Source: PBB1 sp043749095 (GTDB lineage Bacteria; Pseudomonadota; Gammaproteobacteria; Burkholderiales; Burkholderiaceae_C). From it: a stretch of DNA of 15,427 bases. The position numbers and the translations under genes are program-made. Under the pieces are notes generated by a model. It worked only from the letters and a program-made list of their open reading frames with translations. It did no database searches and was not told where the DNA came from. This document shows positions 14,030 through 15,427 of the stretch, in pieces (position 1 is the stretch's first letter; every line of letters starts with the position of its first letter). The stretch lies in assembly GCA_043749095.1 (NCBI GenBank), contig JAYVEB010000095.1:1-15427 (forward strand). Direction: 5' to 3'.

Positions 14030-15415
14030 TCAGATGGGCCCCTTCACTTCCACCTTGGTCGCCACCAGCACGCCGTCTGAATTCACGGTCCCCTTGATTT
14101 CCACGTAAGTGCCGTTGGCGATGGACGAGGACGGGAGATCATCGAAGGTCGCCTGTGATGCGTCCACCACGATGCCGTTCAGTTTGAAGTTGGACAGCGA
14201 GACGAAGTCCGTGACCGCGCCGAACTGTTCAAACGACACGCCACCCTTCTCGGAACCGTTCTTCAGCTCCACCTTGGTAGCCTGCAATGTGTTGCCCACC
14301 AGGTTGCCCTTGATTTCCACATAGCTGCCCACCGCGACCTGGCCGAGAGTGCCGTGCTTGAACACGGCGGCACTGAGGTCCACGCTGACGCCATTCACAA
14401 CCGCAATGCTGCCCGCCAAGTTGCTGACCACGCCGTAGAGCTCGTTGCGCCCACCAATGCGCGCTTCGCGTGCGCCTTCAAGTTCGACCTTGGTGGCTTG
14501 CAGAACGCTGCCGTCCCACGTGCCCTTGACCTCGATGAAGTGACCCGCCGTGATGCTGCCGCTGCCTTCGATGGCCGCGTTGGACACATTGACGGGCGTG
14601 CCCGAAACTGTCAACAAGCCATTGACCGGCGCGGTGTCAGCCACACCCTTGAGCTTGATCCTTGCCCCGGCTGTTGAGAACGTGCCCCACGCCGAACCGG
14701 CTCCGAGCACCTTCACCGAGGTGGCGGTCAAGGTGTTGCCGCTCAGAGCGCCGGCTGCGGCCTTGACCTTCACCCGCCCACCGTTGACCAAGGTGCCGTT
14801 CACGGTTGCTGAGCTGAAGTTGACCGTCAACGTTCCAATGTCGAAGGTCGTGGCGGTGACGTTGCTCACCGGCCCGATCACGCTCAGTGCGGTCAGCCCC
14901 TTGACCTCGATGAGGGTTGCCAGCAGCGTGCCATCGGCCTGAGCCGAGCCATAGACCTCGACGGTATCCCCGACGGTCAGCGCAGCCAGATTGGCCACAC
15001 CCTGGAAAGCGGTGGTGGTGTCGATCTTGATGGTCTGGTTCAGGACCGTGATCGTGCCCAAGCCAGCGTTTTTGGCAGTCACTGGGCCGCGGATGCCGTG
15101 CTCGACCTCCAGCACATTGGCAGAGCCCGTCTCGGCCGCGTCATCAGAGGTGCCGCTGACGTCCACGGTCATGCCGATATGCAACTGATTCAGGTTCACC
15201 GGGTTGCCCTCGTCATCACGTAATGTGGCACCGACCGAGGAGAAGCGCGTGCCGTTGACGATCACCGAGCCGAATCCGGACACCGTGCCGGAGAAGACTG
15301 CGGGGCCCGATGTGCTTGTTGAGCTCGATGAACCACCACCGCCGCAGGCGGAAACGAGCAACGCACTTGCGAGGGCCAAGGCGGTCAGCTTAAACATTGG
15401 AAATGGTTGGGTCAT
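14030..15415 (-). CDS. Lipoprotein built of six DUF5666-like repeats
   Basis: The protein has 461 residues. The signal sequence ends in the lipobox LVSAC at 20-24, so C24 should be lipidated, followed by a Gly/Ser-rich tether (25-37). The rest is a tandem array of about six 60-70 residue units at roughly 42-106, 109-173, 180-237, 243-313, 327-385 and 398-459. Each opens with a G-x-V-S/T-type strand and most close with a pattern such as YVEIKG then LQATKVELKG. This matches DUF5666, a beta-rich domain of unknown function found in Burkholderiales envelope proteins. The protein should sit in the outer membrane or periplasm. The ATG at 15415 lies 12 bases from the window edge, so its ribosome site is only partly visible; an ATG at 15397 (MFKL) is an alternative. 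Base composition is slightly less GC-rich than in the neighbours. A terminator follows. Confidence 0.9.
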   Translation of the reverse strand: MTQPFPMFKLTALALASALLVSACGGGGSSSSTSTSGPAVFSGTVSGFGSVIVNGTRFSSVGATLRDDEGNPVNLNQLHIGMTVDVSGTSDDAAETGSANVLEVEHGIRGPVTAKNAGLGTITVLNQTIKIDTTTAFQGVANLAALTVGDTVEVYGSAQADGTLLATLIEVKGLTALSVIGPVSNVTATTFDIGTLTVNFSSATVNGTLVNGGRVKVKAAAGALSGNTLTATSVKVLGAGSAWGTFSTAGARIKLKGVADTAPVNGLLTVSGTPVNVSNAAIEGSGSITAGHFIEVKGTWDGSVLQATKVELEGAREARIGGRNELYGVVSNLAGSIAVVNGVSVDLSAAVFKHGTLGQVAVGSYVEIKGNLVGNTLQATKVELKNGSEKGGVSFEQFGAVTDFVSLSNFKLNGIVVDASQATFDDLPSSSIANGTYVEIKGTVNSDGVLVATKVEVKGPI

Positions 15416-15427
15416 GTTTGTCGTTGC

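Overview
The window is GC-rich, densely coded and mostly read from the minus strand. Codon use, the gene families and the strong open reading in non-coding frames fit a betaproteobacterium of the order Burkholderiales, possibly close to the Leptothrix/Rubrivivax/Ideonella type. That placement is an inference from style and gene content; no marker gene such as 16S rRNA is present. I support 13 protein genes. I saw no RNA genes, insertion sequences, phage genes or CRISPR arrays.

Region 1 (1-6762, all minus strand, read right to left) looks like one transcription unit. It starts with a natural fusion of an HSL-type esterase and a Baeyer-Villiger-type flavin monooxygenase (4270-6762). An 11-bp overlap leads into a membrane-anchored alpha/beta hydrolase (3342-4280). 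Next come a fusion of a DCC (DUF393) thiol-disulfide domain with a COQ7-type diiron hydroxylase (2270-3238) and a PAS-PAS-PAS-GGDEF-EAL cyclic-di-GMP protein cut by the window edge (1-2192). The first three genes suggest an oxidation and ester-cleavage pathway with an unknown, probably lipophilic or cyclic-ketone substrate.

Region 2 (6763-7984, plus strand) holds an AT-rich inverted repeat in the divergent intergenic stretch. It is followed by a membrane-anchored CheY-like receiver protein with a long alanine-rich helical spacer and no output domain.

Region 3 (7995-11964, minus strand) is a compact five-gene ABC-transporter operon with overlapping or nearly touching genes. The order is a PhnD-like periplasmic binding protein, a PhnC-like ATPase, two PhnE-like permeases and a YdjA-type nitroreductase. 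The binding protein resembles the subgroup named putative selenate binding proteins, and ydjA lies next to selD in E. coli. Uptake of a selenium oxyanion is therefore a better hypothesis than phosphonate uptake, but it is unproven.

Region 4 (11965-15427) is a set of unlinked genes: a small secreted Pro/Tyr-rich PXPV-type protein (12170-12538, plus), an MFS transporter (12616-13863, minus), and a lipoprotein made of six DUF5666-like repeats (14030-15415, minus) followed by a clear rho-independent terminator at 13966-13998.
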